A DNA stretch of 64,000 nt, taken from positions 1 to 64,000 of the forward strand of contig NZ_WUWM01000006.1 of the NCBI RefSeq assembly GCF_009846885.1. The letters are read 5' to 3'. Positions 51,060 to 63,000 of the stretch are shown piece by piece. Source of the stretch: Paenibacillus puerhi. GTDB lineage: Bacteria; Bacillota; Bacilli; Paenibacillales; NBRC-103111. Each line of letters starts with the position of its first letter. Position 1 is the stretch's first letter. The notes beneath the pieces were generated by a model. That model was not told where the DNA came from. It worked only from the letters and a program-made list of their open reading frames with translations, and did no database searches. A program made the position numbers and the translations under genes.

Positions 51060-54000
51060 ATGGAAACCAAGAAAGATACGGATCTTTTGAATGATAATCG
51101 TACGGCTTCCTCTTTGTACTGGACTAGCCTGCTGCAGGAGGAGGTTCACATAACCGGGATAAGCTATGATTTTATCTCGGGACGAGGCTATCAAAAGGCT
51201 GAAACCATGATTGCCTTTGAGCCCGGCCTAAGTCAGTCTTTACAAGCAATTGCCAAGAACAATGACCTGCTCCTGTACGTCATATTTCTGGCAGCTTTGG
51301 ATGTCACCTTATACAAATATACGGGCCAGGAAGAACGGTTCATCGGCATGCCCGTATACAGCTCAGGCAAGATCAAAAATAGTGCTGTATCAAACCGCTT
51401 GCTCCCCTATCGGACAAAATTCAACGCTGATTTTACGGTCAAGCAGCTATTGAAAGCAACCCAGCAGCATGTGCTGGAAGCCTATGAAAATCAATACGTC
51501 GATGTGGACCGGTTGCTGCGAAATTCACAAGCGTTTGGTTCTGTAATGGATATCACACCGATTTGTTTAACGATGAGCAGCATCCATACCGACGACGATA
51601 TCGATTTTATTTGCAGCTCGAGAAACAATGAACTCAGTTTGTGCCTATACCAATTAGACAACGGGAGCTTTGAAGCTGCGGCCGTCTATAATGCCAATCT
51701 CTTTAAGCTGGAGACGATTGAGCTCTTTGGAAGCCGATATGTATCGGTACTCCGTCAAATGCTGAACGGGTTGGATCAACAGGTCTTGCAAATCAGTGCC
51801 TTATCTGATCAGGAAAGAACGCAGCTGCTGTACGATTTTACAAACACGAGCACCGAATATCAGGGGCAAAATAAAACCCTGCAGCAGCTCTTTGAAGCTC
51901 AAGCCGAACAGACGCCCGACTTGACGGCGATCCGGTTTGAGAATAAGACGGTGACTTACCGGGAAATAAACGAACGTTCGAATGCTCTCGCCAAGCGATT
52001 GCAAGCAGAAGGCGTTAAGCCGGAGATGATCGTCGGAATGCTGCTTGAGCGTTCCGTCGAAATGGTCGTTGGCATACTAGGCATCCTGAAGGCCGGCGGC
52101 GCTTATCTGCCTATCGATCCGAAAAATCCTAAAGAACGAATTGCCTATATACTGGAGGATGCCGGGGCGCAGCTTCTTTTTACAACCAACAACCTAACCA
52201 CTGATCTGCCCTTCAAAGGAACTATTCTGGATGCGGAAGACACGTCCTTATATGAAGGAGACGCAAGCCCCGTCAAACCTACGGCGGAGCCTGGTCGTTT
52301 GGCTTACGTCATATACACCTCGGGAACAACGGGAACGCCCAAAGGGGTCATGGTCGAGCATGGGGCGCTCAGCTTAACTTTGTTGTGGGATCGGGAAGCG
52401 TTCGATTACAACAGCGGCGCTGTTTCTCTTCCCATTTTGAATTACGCGTTTGACGGATTTATTACGCAATTATTTGCGCCCTTAATTTCCGGCAGCCAAG
52501 TCATACTGCTCCAACGCGATGAGATGACAGATCCGTATGCCATCAGTAAGTACATAAAGCATGTTTCGGTAACCCACTATATCAGCGTGCCCTCGATATA
52601 CCTAACTGTCGCGGAGCACTTGAATCCGAAGGATGTCCAGCATCTCCGTTTCGTAACTTTAGCTGGCGAAGAGCTTCCAGTGAAATCGATTGAGTATACG
52701 AAGCGGCTGAATCCCAGCATCGAAATAATCAACCGGTATGGTCCTTCCGAGAACACGGTGGACACGACGGTCTTCCGGAATGCTGAGCGCAGTGAGTCTA
52801 TTCTAATCGGCAAACCGGTCCCTAATACAAAAGTATTCATTGTTGATAAGCACCATGAGCTTGTACCCATCAACGTGCCGGGTGAATTATGTATCGGCGG
52901 GGATCGCTTGGCACGGGGATACTTGAATCGACCTGATTTGACGAAAGAAAAATTCATCGCAAGCCCGTTCGAACCCGGGAAAAAAATGTACAAAACCGGC
53001 GACCTGGCCAGATGGCTGCCCGACGGCAATATCGAATTCCTGGGCAGAATCGACAGCCAGGTGAAGATCAGGGGAATTCGCATTGAACTCCGGGAGATTG
53101 AAAACCGACTGCTCAGCCATCCGAATCTCAAAGAGGCGGTCGTTCTGATTAAGGAAAACGAACGACAGGAGAAATACATAGCGGCTTACATCGTAGGAAC
53201 CGAAGCAACCGAAATCGATCCGGTCTCTCTTAAGTCGTTTTTGAGAGAAGCTTTGCCTGAATATATGGTGCCGGCCTTCGTCATTCAACTGGATCGCATG
53301 CCGCTAACCTCTAATGGCAAGATCGATCGGCGGACGCTGCCGAATCCGGATTTTCACGCAGCCGGCGGGCAACCGTATCGTGCTCCGCGTAACGAGACGG
53401 AACAGCAGTTGGCCGGCCTCTGGAGTGACGTATTGGGCGAGGAGCGTGTTGGAATCCACGATAATTTCTTCGATTTGGGCGGACATTCGCTTAAGGCGAC
53501 CATCCTGATCAGCAATCTCCATAAGCAGATGAATAACAAGCTGACGCTGAAGGACTTGTTTCATAATCCGACTATTGCAGAGCTTTCCAGAATCATTGCC
53601 GCGAATGCAGAGAGTGCGGAACCGGCTCTTTACGAAACGATTGAGCCGTGCGAGAGCCAGGATAGCTACGAAGCTTCATCTGCCCAAAAGCGCATATATT
53701 TGCTGCAACAATTGGATAAGGGCATCGTCTACAACATGCCGGTCGTTTGTGAGGTGGAGGGCGAGATCCAAGCGGAATGTCTGGAGTCGGCTTTTCAACT
53801 GCTGATCCGCCGTCATGAATCGCTCCGAACCTCCTTCGAGAACAGAAACGGCGTTATCTTGCAAAACATTCATTCCGACGTGAGTTTTAAGCTGGAGAAA
53901 AGAGACGTGCATGGAGCCGGATGGGAAGAGCAGATCAGAGCGTTTGTTCGTACATTTGACTTGGGTCATGCCCCGCTGCTCAGAGTCGAGTTAATTCGCC

Positions 54001-57000
54001 ATAAGGAGCGGACGTATCTGCTGGTCGATATGCACCATATCATTAGCGACGGCGTTTCCATGAAGCTTCTTCTTAAGGAATTTATGGAGCTGTACCAAGA
54101 CAAGAAGCTGGAGGAGCTTCGCATTCAATACAAAGATTATGCCGCTTGGCAGCATAATCTGATGCATACCGATGAGATGGAGCGGCAAAGGACGTACTGG
54201 ATCGAACAATTTTCAGGTGAGTTACCTGTTTTGAACCTGCCATGCGACTATGAAAGGCCCATCCTGCAAAGCTTTGAAGGGGACCGGATCGACTTTTCGC
54301 TTCCTGAAAAAATGACGGAGCAGGTCAGAAGGCTTGCCCGCGAAGCTGGCGCCACCACCCAGATGGTGATGCTCTCCGCATTCCACATCCTATTGTCCAA
54401 GTATAGCGGTCAAGATGATATTGTAATTGGTAGTCCGGTCTCGGGAAGGACGCATGCCGATCTGCAAGGCATCATCGGGATGTTCGTCAATACGTTAGCC
54501 CTGCGGAACCGTTCGGATGGCGAGAAGCGCTATTTTGACTTTTTGAAAGAAGTCAAAGAACATGCGCTGGAGGCATTTGTCCATGAAAGTTATCCATATG
54601 AAGCTCTGCTGGATCAGCTGCAGATCGCACGCGATCCGAGCCGCAACCCCTTGTTTGATGTCATGCTGAACATGGTCTATGCCGATGACGAAGCGAGAGT
54701 AGACATTTCAGGCTTTCGACTCAATCCCATTCCATTGGAAAACCGGCTCTCCAAGTTCGATCTGACTCTTCATGTGACGGAAAGCGAACATAAGTTGAGC
54801 TGCAGTATGGAGTACAGCACCAAATTGTTTCGATCGGATACAATTGCCCGCATGGGCCGGCATTTTCAGTATATCGTTACTCAAATATGCACGAATCGTG
54901 ATGTTACTTTGTCTAGTATTGAGCTCCTGACTGAAACGGATAAATTGCAGATTCTCGAGAAATTCAATGATACGTTCACCGATTTTCCACGCAATCAGAC
55001 GATCCATGCCCTGTTTGAAACGGCGGCCGCGCAAGCTCCTGACCAAATGGCCGTCGTCTATGGCTCGCAGTCAATGACGTATGGACAATTGAATGAGCGT
55101 GCGAATCGACTGGCTCATACGCTGCGAGGGCAAGGTGTACAAGCAGGGGATTCCATCGGTTTGATGACCGAACGCTCGCTGGATATGATCGTGGGCATTC
55201 TCGGCATATTGAAAGCGGGGGCAGCTTATGTTCCGCTTGATCCGGATAATCCGGAAGAACGAATCCGTTATATCATCGAAGACTCCGGCATTCATCTGCT
55301 GCTTACCCAAACGAGGTTGCAGGACCGTATGTCATTCGAGGGCCAGCGCCTTTTCCTTGACGAACCGCATATCTATGCAGAGGAAACAAGCAATCCTCCA
55401 GAATCGGTAACGTCAGATCAACTGGCTTATTTGATTTACACGTCAGGAACAACCGGGAACCCGAAGGGCAATATGACGACACACCGCAATATTGTCCGTG
55501 TAGTCAAAGAGACCAATTATTTGGAGCTAGACAGGGAAGACCGGCTGCTCCAGCTTTCCAGCTACGCGTTTGACGGCGCTACCTTTGAAATATTCGGGGC
55601 ACTGCTGAACGGATCGATGCTGGTGCTCGTATCGAAAGAAACCTTTCTCGATATGGTGAAATTAGCTGACATTATTCAGCGCGATCGCATATCGGTGATG
55701 TTCATAACAACGGCATTATTCAATGCCCTTGTGGATGTTAATGCGGATGCGCTGCGCTCGGTTCGTAAAGTTTTGTTTGGCGGGGAGCGAGCTTCCATCC
55801 CTCACTTGCGTCGAGCGTATGAAACACTCGGACCGGGCAAGCTGGTGAATGTGTATGGCCCGACCGAAACGACCGTCTTTGCCACCTACTATCCGATCCA
55901 GGAGCCGATTCCCGGTCATATGATCAACATCCCGATCGGCAAGCCGATCAGCAACACAAGTGCTTATATTCTAGGAAAACGCGGGGAGTTGCTGCCTGTA
56001 GGCGTTTATGGGGAATTGGCGCTTGGCGGCGAGGGGGTTGCCAAAGGCTACCTGAATCGTCTGGACCTTACTGCAGACAAGTTCGTCTGCAATCCGTTTA
56101 CTCCCGGCCAGCTAATGTATAAGAGCGGGGATATCGCCAGATGGCTGCCGGACGGCAACATTGAGTTTTTACAGAGAGCGGACAGTCAAATCAAAATACG
56201 CGGCTTCCGGGTAGAACTGGAGGAAATCGAGAGAAAGCTCGTCAGTTATCCTTCTATTCGCAGTGCAGTCGTCGTAGCTAAAGAAAATGACCGCCACGAC
56301 AAATATTTATGCGCGTTTGTCACGGTCAGCGATACGTTTGTCAAATCGGACATTATTTCGTATTTGAAGCAGAGTCTGCCCGACTATATGGTGCCGTCGC
56401 TGTTGAAGCCTTTGGACCGTCTTCCCTTAACTCCGAACGGCAAGGTCGACAAACGGGCGCTGCCGGATATTTCGTTCGAGGAGCTCGCAGACGGAGCTTA
56501 TGAACCTCCACGAACGTTGACCGAAGCGAAGCTGGTTGAGCTTTGGCAGAGCGTTCTCGGAGTCCCGCGGATAGGCACGGGTGATTATTTCTTTGAGCTG
56601 GGCGGACATTCCCTGAAAGCCGTGCTGCTGGTCGGTAAAATCCATCAAACCTTTCATAAAGAGGTGCCGTTCAAAGCATTTCTCGAAAATCCGACGATCC
56701 AAAGCATGGCGAGCTATTTAGACCAAAGCGCCGTCCGCCTGTATGAAGAAATACGCAAATGCGGAGAACAACCCTACTATAAGGCTTCCTCCGCGCAAAA
56801 ACGAATCTATACGCTCCAACAATTCGAACCAGACAGCACCGCGTATCATATTCCGATTGCATTCGAATTGAGAGGTAAGATCGATAAAGAAAAGCTTGAA
56901 TATGCGTTGTTCAGGCTTGTAGAAAGGCATGCTTCGCTTCGGACCTCCTTCGAGCTGCTGGATGGAGAGATTGTTCAAAAACGCCATGACCATGTTGATT

Positions 57001-60000
57001 TCAAACTGCAGGTTACAGCTATGCAGGATGGAGGCATAGAACAGGCGATAACCCGCTTCCTTCGTGTATTTTCCCTGCAGCAGGCACCGCTATTCCGGGC
57101 CGAGCTGGTCGAAAGTCCTGCCAACACGTATTTGCTCCTGGATATGCATCATATCGTTTCCGATGGAATGTCCGTCCAAATCTTAATGAAGGATTTTGCA
57201 GATCTGTTCCTCGGAAGATCCATGGAACCGCTGCGCATTCAATATCCGGATTATGCCGAATGGCAGCAGCAGGACCTCCAATCGGACAATATGAAGGCGC
57301 AGGAGCAGTACTGGATCGCCCAATTCCAAGGTGAGCTTCCGGTATTGAATCTTCCGTATGACTATGAGCGGCCTCTTGTGCAAAGCTTCGAGGGAAATAC
57401 GATCAGCTTGAGGATGGACGAAGAAGCGACACTTGGTGTAAGAGAGCTTGCGAAGGAAAACGGAATGACGGTTCATATGGTGCTGCTGTCGGCTTTTTAC
57501 ATTCTTTTGTCCAAATACAGCGAGCAGGAAGATATCATCGTGGGTACCCCGGTGGCAGGACGGCCACACGCGGATTTGGAGCAAATGGTGGGGATGTTCG
57601 TCAATACCTTGGCCTTGCGTAGCCGCCCGGCCGGATCGAAGAGGTGCGCCGAGTTTATGCAGGAGGTCAAAGATAACTCGCTCCATGCTTATGAGCATCA
57701 AAGCTATCCGTTTGAGGATTTGCTGGAACGGGTGAAGGTAGTCCGGGATGTGAGCCGGAACCCTTTGTTTGATGTTATGTTTGCGATGAATACAGTGGAC
57801 ATGAATAACAGCCTCGATCTGGAGCTGGAAGGAATGATCATGGACGCTATCAAATTCAATGGAAACATGTCCAAATTCGACATAAGCTTAGATGTGCTGG
57901 AGAAACAACAAACCTTGGAATTAAGCTTTGAATATTCCACCAAACTGTTTGAAGAGACAACGATCAAGCGAATGGGCTTTCATTACATGGAGATTGTCAA
58001 AGGTTTATGCCAAGACCCTAACAGAACGATCTCCGAACTGGAAATGATCACTCCGGCCGAACAAATAACGTTGCTAACAGATTTCGCAACATCGGTTTTT
58101 GGCGGAGAATCTGAACAAGAATATACGTTCCTAGAATACTTTGAAGCGCAGTCAGAGCAGATTCCGGAACAGGTGGCTGTCGTATCTGCAAATGAACATT
58201 TGACATACCTGGAGGTGAACGAACAAGCCAATAGACTTGCTCGAACACTTCGGGCAGCCGGTGTAGGACGCGACACGATCGTTTGCATCCTGGCAGATCG
58301 TTCCCTGCATCTGATTGTCAGCATACTAGCCGTTTGGAAGGCGGGCGGCGCCTATGTTCCGATTGATTCCGATTACCCGGCGGAACGAATTCAATTCATG
58401 CTGGAGGACAGTCAGGCTGCCGTACTGTTGACCCAATCTTCCCTGAAAAACCAATTGGATACTTGGGGCGCAGGAAATACGTCACACCATGCTGTGCTCT
58501 GCCTTGACGACCCGGGTATATATAGTCATGATGCATCGAATTTATCGCATATCCACAAGCCCAGCGATCTTGCTTATATGATTTATACGTCGGGCACGAC
58601 GGGACGCCCGAAAGGCGTCATGCTCGAGCATCGGAATCTGATGAACACGGCTTACGCGTCCCGTAGAGAATACCGGCTAACGGAATTTCCGGTTCGGCTG
58701 CTTCAAGTAGCCAGCTTTGCCTTTGACGTGTTCGTTGGAGATATTGTGCGCACGTTGTTTAATGGCGGCCTGATGGTGCTTTGCCCTCAGGAGGATCGAC
58801 TCGAACCGGTTCGCTTGTATGGCTGGATCCGAGATTACCAGATTACGGTATTGGAATCTACGCCTGCACTAGTAGTCCCGTTTATGGCCTATATTCATGA
58901 GAACAAGCTGGAGGTCGGCTCCTTGCGGCTTCTCATTATTGGGTCCGACAGCTTCAGCGTGCGCGACTACCGGACGCTGCAGGAGCGATTCGGATCGCAA
59001 TTCCGCATTATGAACTCCTACGGCGTGACGGAAGCGGCTATCGACTCCAGCTATTATGACGAGCCGTCGGACAACCTGCCGGCCGGCGGGAATGTACCCA
59101 TCGGCAAGCCGCGGCTGAACGCACGCTTTTATATTTTGGATGCTTCGCTTCACCCGGTCCCGGTCGGTCTGAAGGGCGAGCTGTGCATCGGAGGTGCAGG
59201 CGTCGCCAGAGGGTACTGGAACCGCCAGGAACTGACGGAGCAAAAATTTGTTCCGAACCCGTACGTACCGGGAGAACGATTATATCGTACCGGGGATTTG
59301 GCCCGCTGGCTGCCGGACGGCAACGTCGATTTTATTGGGCGAATCGATAATCAGGTGAAAATCCGGGGGTACCGAATCGAACTGGGTGAAATCGAGAATC
59401 GGCTTCTGCAAGCCGCCTCTGTACAGGAAGCGCTGGTGATCGGTATGACTGCCGGGGAAGGGGAAACCGTGCTTTGCGCCTATTTTGTAGCGGGCGAGAA
59501 GCTTTACCCAAGCGCCTTGAGAAAAGAACTGGCGCAGGATCTCCCAGGTTACATGATTCCTTCGTATATTATCCAGTTGGAGGATATGCCGCTTACCCCC
59601 AATGGCAAGCTGGACCGCAAAAGGCTGCCTGTACCGGACCGCAAGCTGCATGAAGCAGCGGAGTATGTCGCGCCGCGGACCTCTCTCGAAGCGAAACTGG
59701 CTAGCCTATGGCAAGAGGTGCTCGGGCTGGAGAGAGTCGGGATGACGGATAACTTCTTCGAGCTTGGAGGGCACTCGCTGCGCGCAACGGTGCTCGTCGG
59801 TAAGATCCGAAAGGAAATGAATGTCGATTATCCGCTGAGAGATGTATTCCGGTGGTCGACGGTTGAGGACATGGCCCGAACGATAGCAGATATGGAGGAG
59901 CCATCCAAGAATAAGCCCTTGAATGCTTCCATTCCTGTAATTCCCGAACGGGCGTATTATCCGGTTTCTTCTGCCCAAAAGCGCCTTTTCATTCTCCACC

Positions 60001-63000
60001 AGCTCGATGGAGGCGAACAGAGCTACAATATGACGGGTATGCTGCTGCTTGAAGGGAAGCTGGATGTGCCGCGGTTCAAGGAAGCATTCCATCAATTGAT
60101 AGAGCGTCACGAAACGCTTCGTACCGGCTTTGAGCTTCTAAACGGAGAACCGGTGCAGCGGATTTACCGCACCATAGATTTCGACATGGAGCATATCCTC
60201 GCCAAGGAAGAGAATGCAAGGGATATCGTACAGGCATTTGCCCGCTCATTTGATTTGGCCGCTCCTCCACTACTTCGTGCAGGATTGATTGAGCTGGCCG
60301 AAGACCGGCATATTCTGATGCTGGACATGCATCACATCATCTCGGACGGTGTCTCTACGGCCATTTTGACGAAAGAGTTGAGCTGTTTATACAATGGAGA
60401 TGGTCTCACGCCGCTTCGCATTCAATATAAAGATTATGCGACTTGGCAGCAAACGGAAGATCAGCTGTTAAAGCGGGACGAAACATACTGGCTTTCCATG
60501 CTTGGAGGCGAACTGCCTGTACTTGACCTTCCGACGGATTATGCCCGCCCAGCCGAGAAAAGTTATGAAGGTAACACATGGTCCTTCCAGCTGGACGCAG
60601 AGCTTCTCAAACAAGTCAAGCAGCTTGCAGTAACAAGCGGGGCGACTCTGTTCATGGTACTGCAAGCAGCGTATAGCTTACTGCTTCACAACTATTCGGG
60701 ACAGGAGGACATGGTGATCGGAACGCCGATCGCGGGAAGAATCCATGATGACTTGCAGCCGTTGATCGGGATGTTTGTCAACACGCTTGCTATTCGGCTT
60801 TACCCGACCTCAGGCAAGACCTTTTTATCCTATTTGGATGAAGTAAAAGAAACGACGCTGGACGCGTTTGAACACCAGACGTATCCGTTTGAGACATTGG
60901 TTGAGAAGCTTCAAGTGAAGAGGGATGTAAGCCGTCATCCGGTTTTTGACACGATGTTTGTCATGCAAAATACAGAACAGGAAGAGCTTACGCTCGAAGG
61001 GCTTCGGATTACGCCTTATCCGAACCCGAATCGATTCGCAAGATTTGAATTGACCTTAACGGTGTCAGAAAACCATGACCGGCTGGACTGCCAGTTTGAG
61101 TATGCAGCCTCTTTGTACCGGCAGAAGTCGATTGAGCGCATGGCCGCACATTTTGAGCGCTTGCTTACCGCCATTGTGGGTACTCCGGAAGCGGCAATCG
61201 GATCGCTTGAGATGCTTACATCGGAAGAGAACGAACAAATTCGCAATGCATTCAATACTGAAATCGCGGATTATCCATCGGACCAAACCATTCACCAGTT
61301 GTTTGAAGAGCAAGCCGCGCGTACCCCGGACCATCTGGCAGCCGTGTTTGAGAACCGCAAGCTTACGTACCGGGAGTTAAATGAATGGGCTAATAAGCTC
61401 GCTCGAGCACTTAGAGAAGCGGGTATACAAGCCAATCAGCCGATTGGACTCATGGCGGAACGTTCTTTGGAAATGCTCGTTGGCCTATTCGCGATTTTGA
61501 AAGCGGGCGGCGCATATGTGCCGGTCGATCCGGGATACCCGGAAGAACGAATCCGTTACATGATCGAAGATTCCGGCATGAACGTACTGCTGACACAGCG
61601 GCATTTGCAGCATAACTTGAATTTCAGAGGGACAATTGTGGCGATTGATGATGAATTGACGCTCCATGCGGATGGCTCGAATGTAGAGCCTATCGCCGAG
61701 CCGGATCATCTAGCTTACATCATCTACACATCAGGTACGACAGGGCAACCCAAAGGGGTTATGATCGAGCATCGAAGTATCGTCAATACGCTGCTTTGGA
61801 AAAAGTCGGCCTATGGCTTCCAACCTGAGGACCGGGCGCTGCAAGTGTTGTCTTTCTCCTTTGATGCGTTCGTCGCTAGTACCTTCACGCCGCTGCTGGC
61901 GGGAGCGGCTTTGGTTATGGCCGGGGAAGAAGAGGCGAAAGATCCTGGCGAGATCAGGCGCCTGACCGTGCAGCATGCCGTTACGCATTACACGATGGTG
62001 CCTGGCCTGTACTCAGCTGTCCTGGAAATGCTGGCTTCGGCTGACGACTCTTCATCTACCGGCGATGGAGAAGCCGGCAGCTCTCTGAGGGCGGTTACGC
62101 TAGGCGGTGAAGCGCTGCGTCCATCACTAGTTACGCGCAGTAAGCAAATCTTGCCCCATGTGCAAATTTTTAACGAATACGGGCCTACGGAATGCAGTGT
62201 CATCGCTACCTGCAACCGTGATGTTGATCCGGATGAGCCGATTGCGATCGGACGTCCCATTGCAAACATGCAAGTTCATATTTTGGACCGCAGTGGCAGG
62301 TATCAGCCTGTGGGCATACCGGGGGAGCTATACGTCTCCGGGATCGGCTTGGCTCGGGGCTATTGGCGACGGCCAGAGCTGACGGCAGCCTCATTCATAA
62401 CGCATCCAAACGAAAAGAACGTCAGAATGTACCGGACCGGTGATCTGGCCCGCTGGCTGCCGGACGGCTCACTGGAGTATATGGGCAGGCTGGATGAGCA
62501 AGTCAAGATCCGCGGCTATCGGATCGAGCTGGGTGAAGTCGAAGCGATTCTGGCGGGTATGGAAGAAGTGCTGGAATCGGCAGTCATCGCGCTGGAGGAC
62601 AATTTCGGTGGTCATATGCTGTGCGCCTATTATACAGCTGATCGCCCAATTCCGGCCGATGAGCTAAGAATGAGGTTGAGCCGGAAATTGCCCGCCTATA
62701 TGCTTCCAGCCCATCTGCTGCAGCTTGAGCGTATGCCTTATACCGTCAACGGCAAACTGGATCGAAAGCAATTGCCTCAGCCCGAGCGCACCGAATGGCT
62801 GAAGCCGGAAAGGGCTCCCCGTACAAAGCTGGAGAGGGATTTGGCAGAGATTTGGCGGGATGTGCTGCAGGTACCCCAGGTTGGCATCGACGATAATTTC
62901 TTTGATTTAGGCGGCAATTCGTTAAGCTTGATCAACCTTTTATCCCAAATCAACAATCAACTCGAGCTCAGCCTAAAGCTGAACAGCCTATATAACTATC

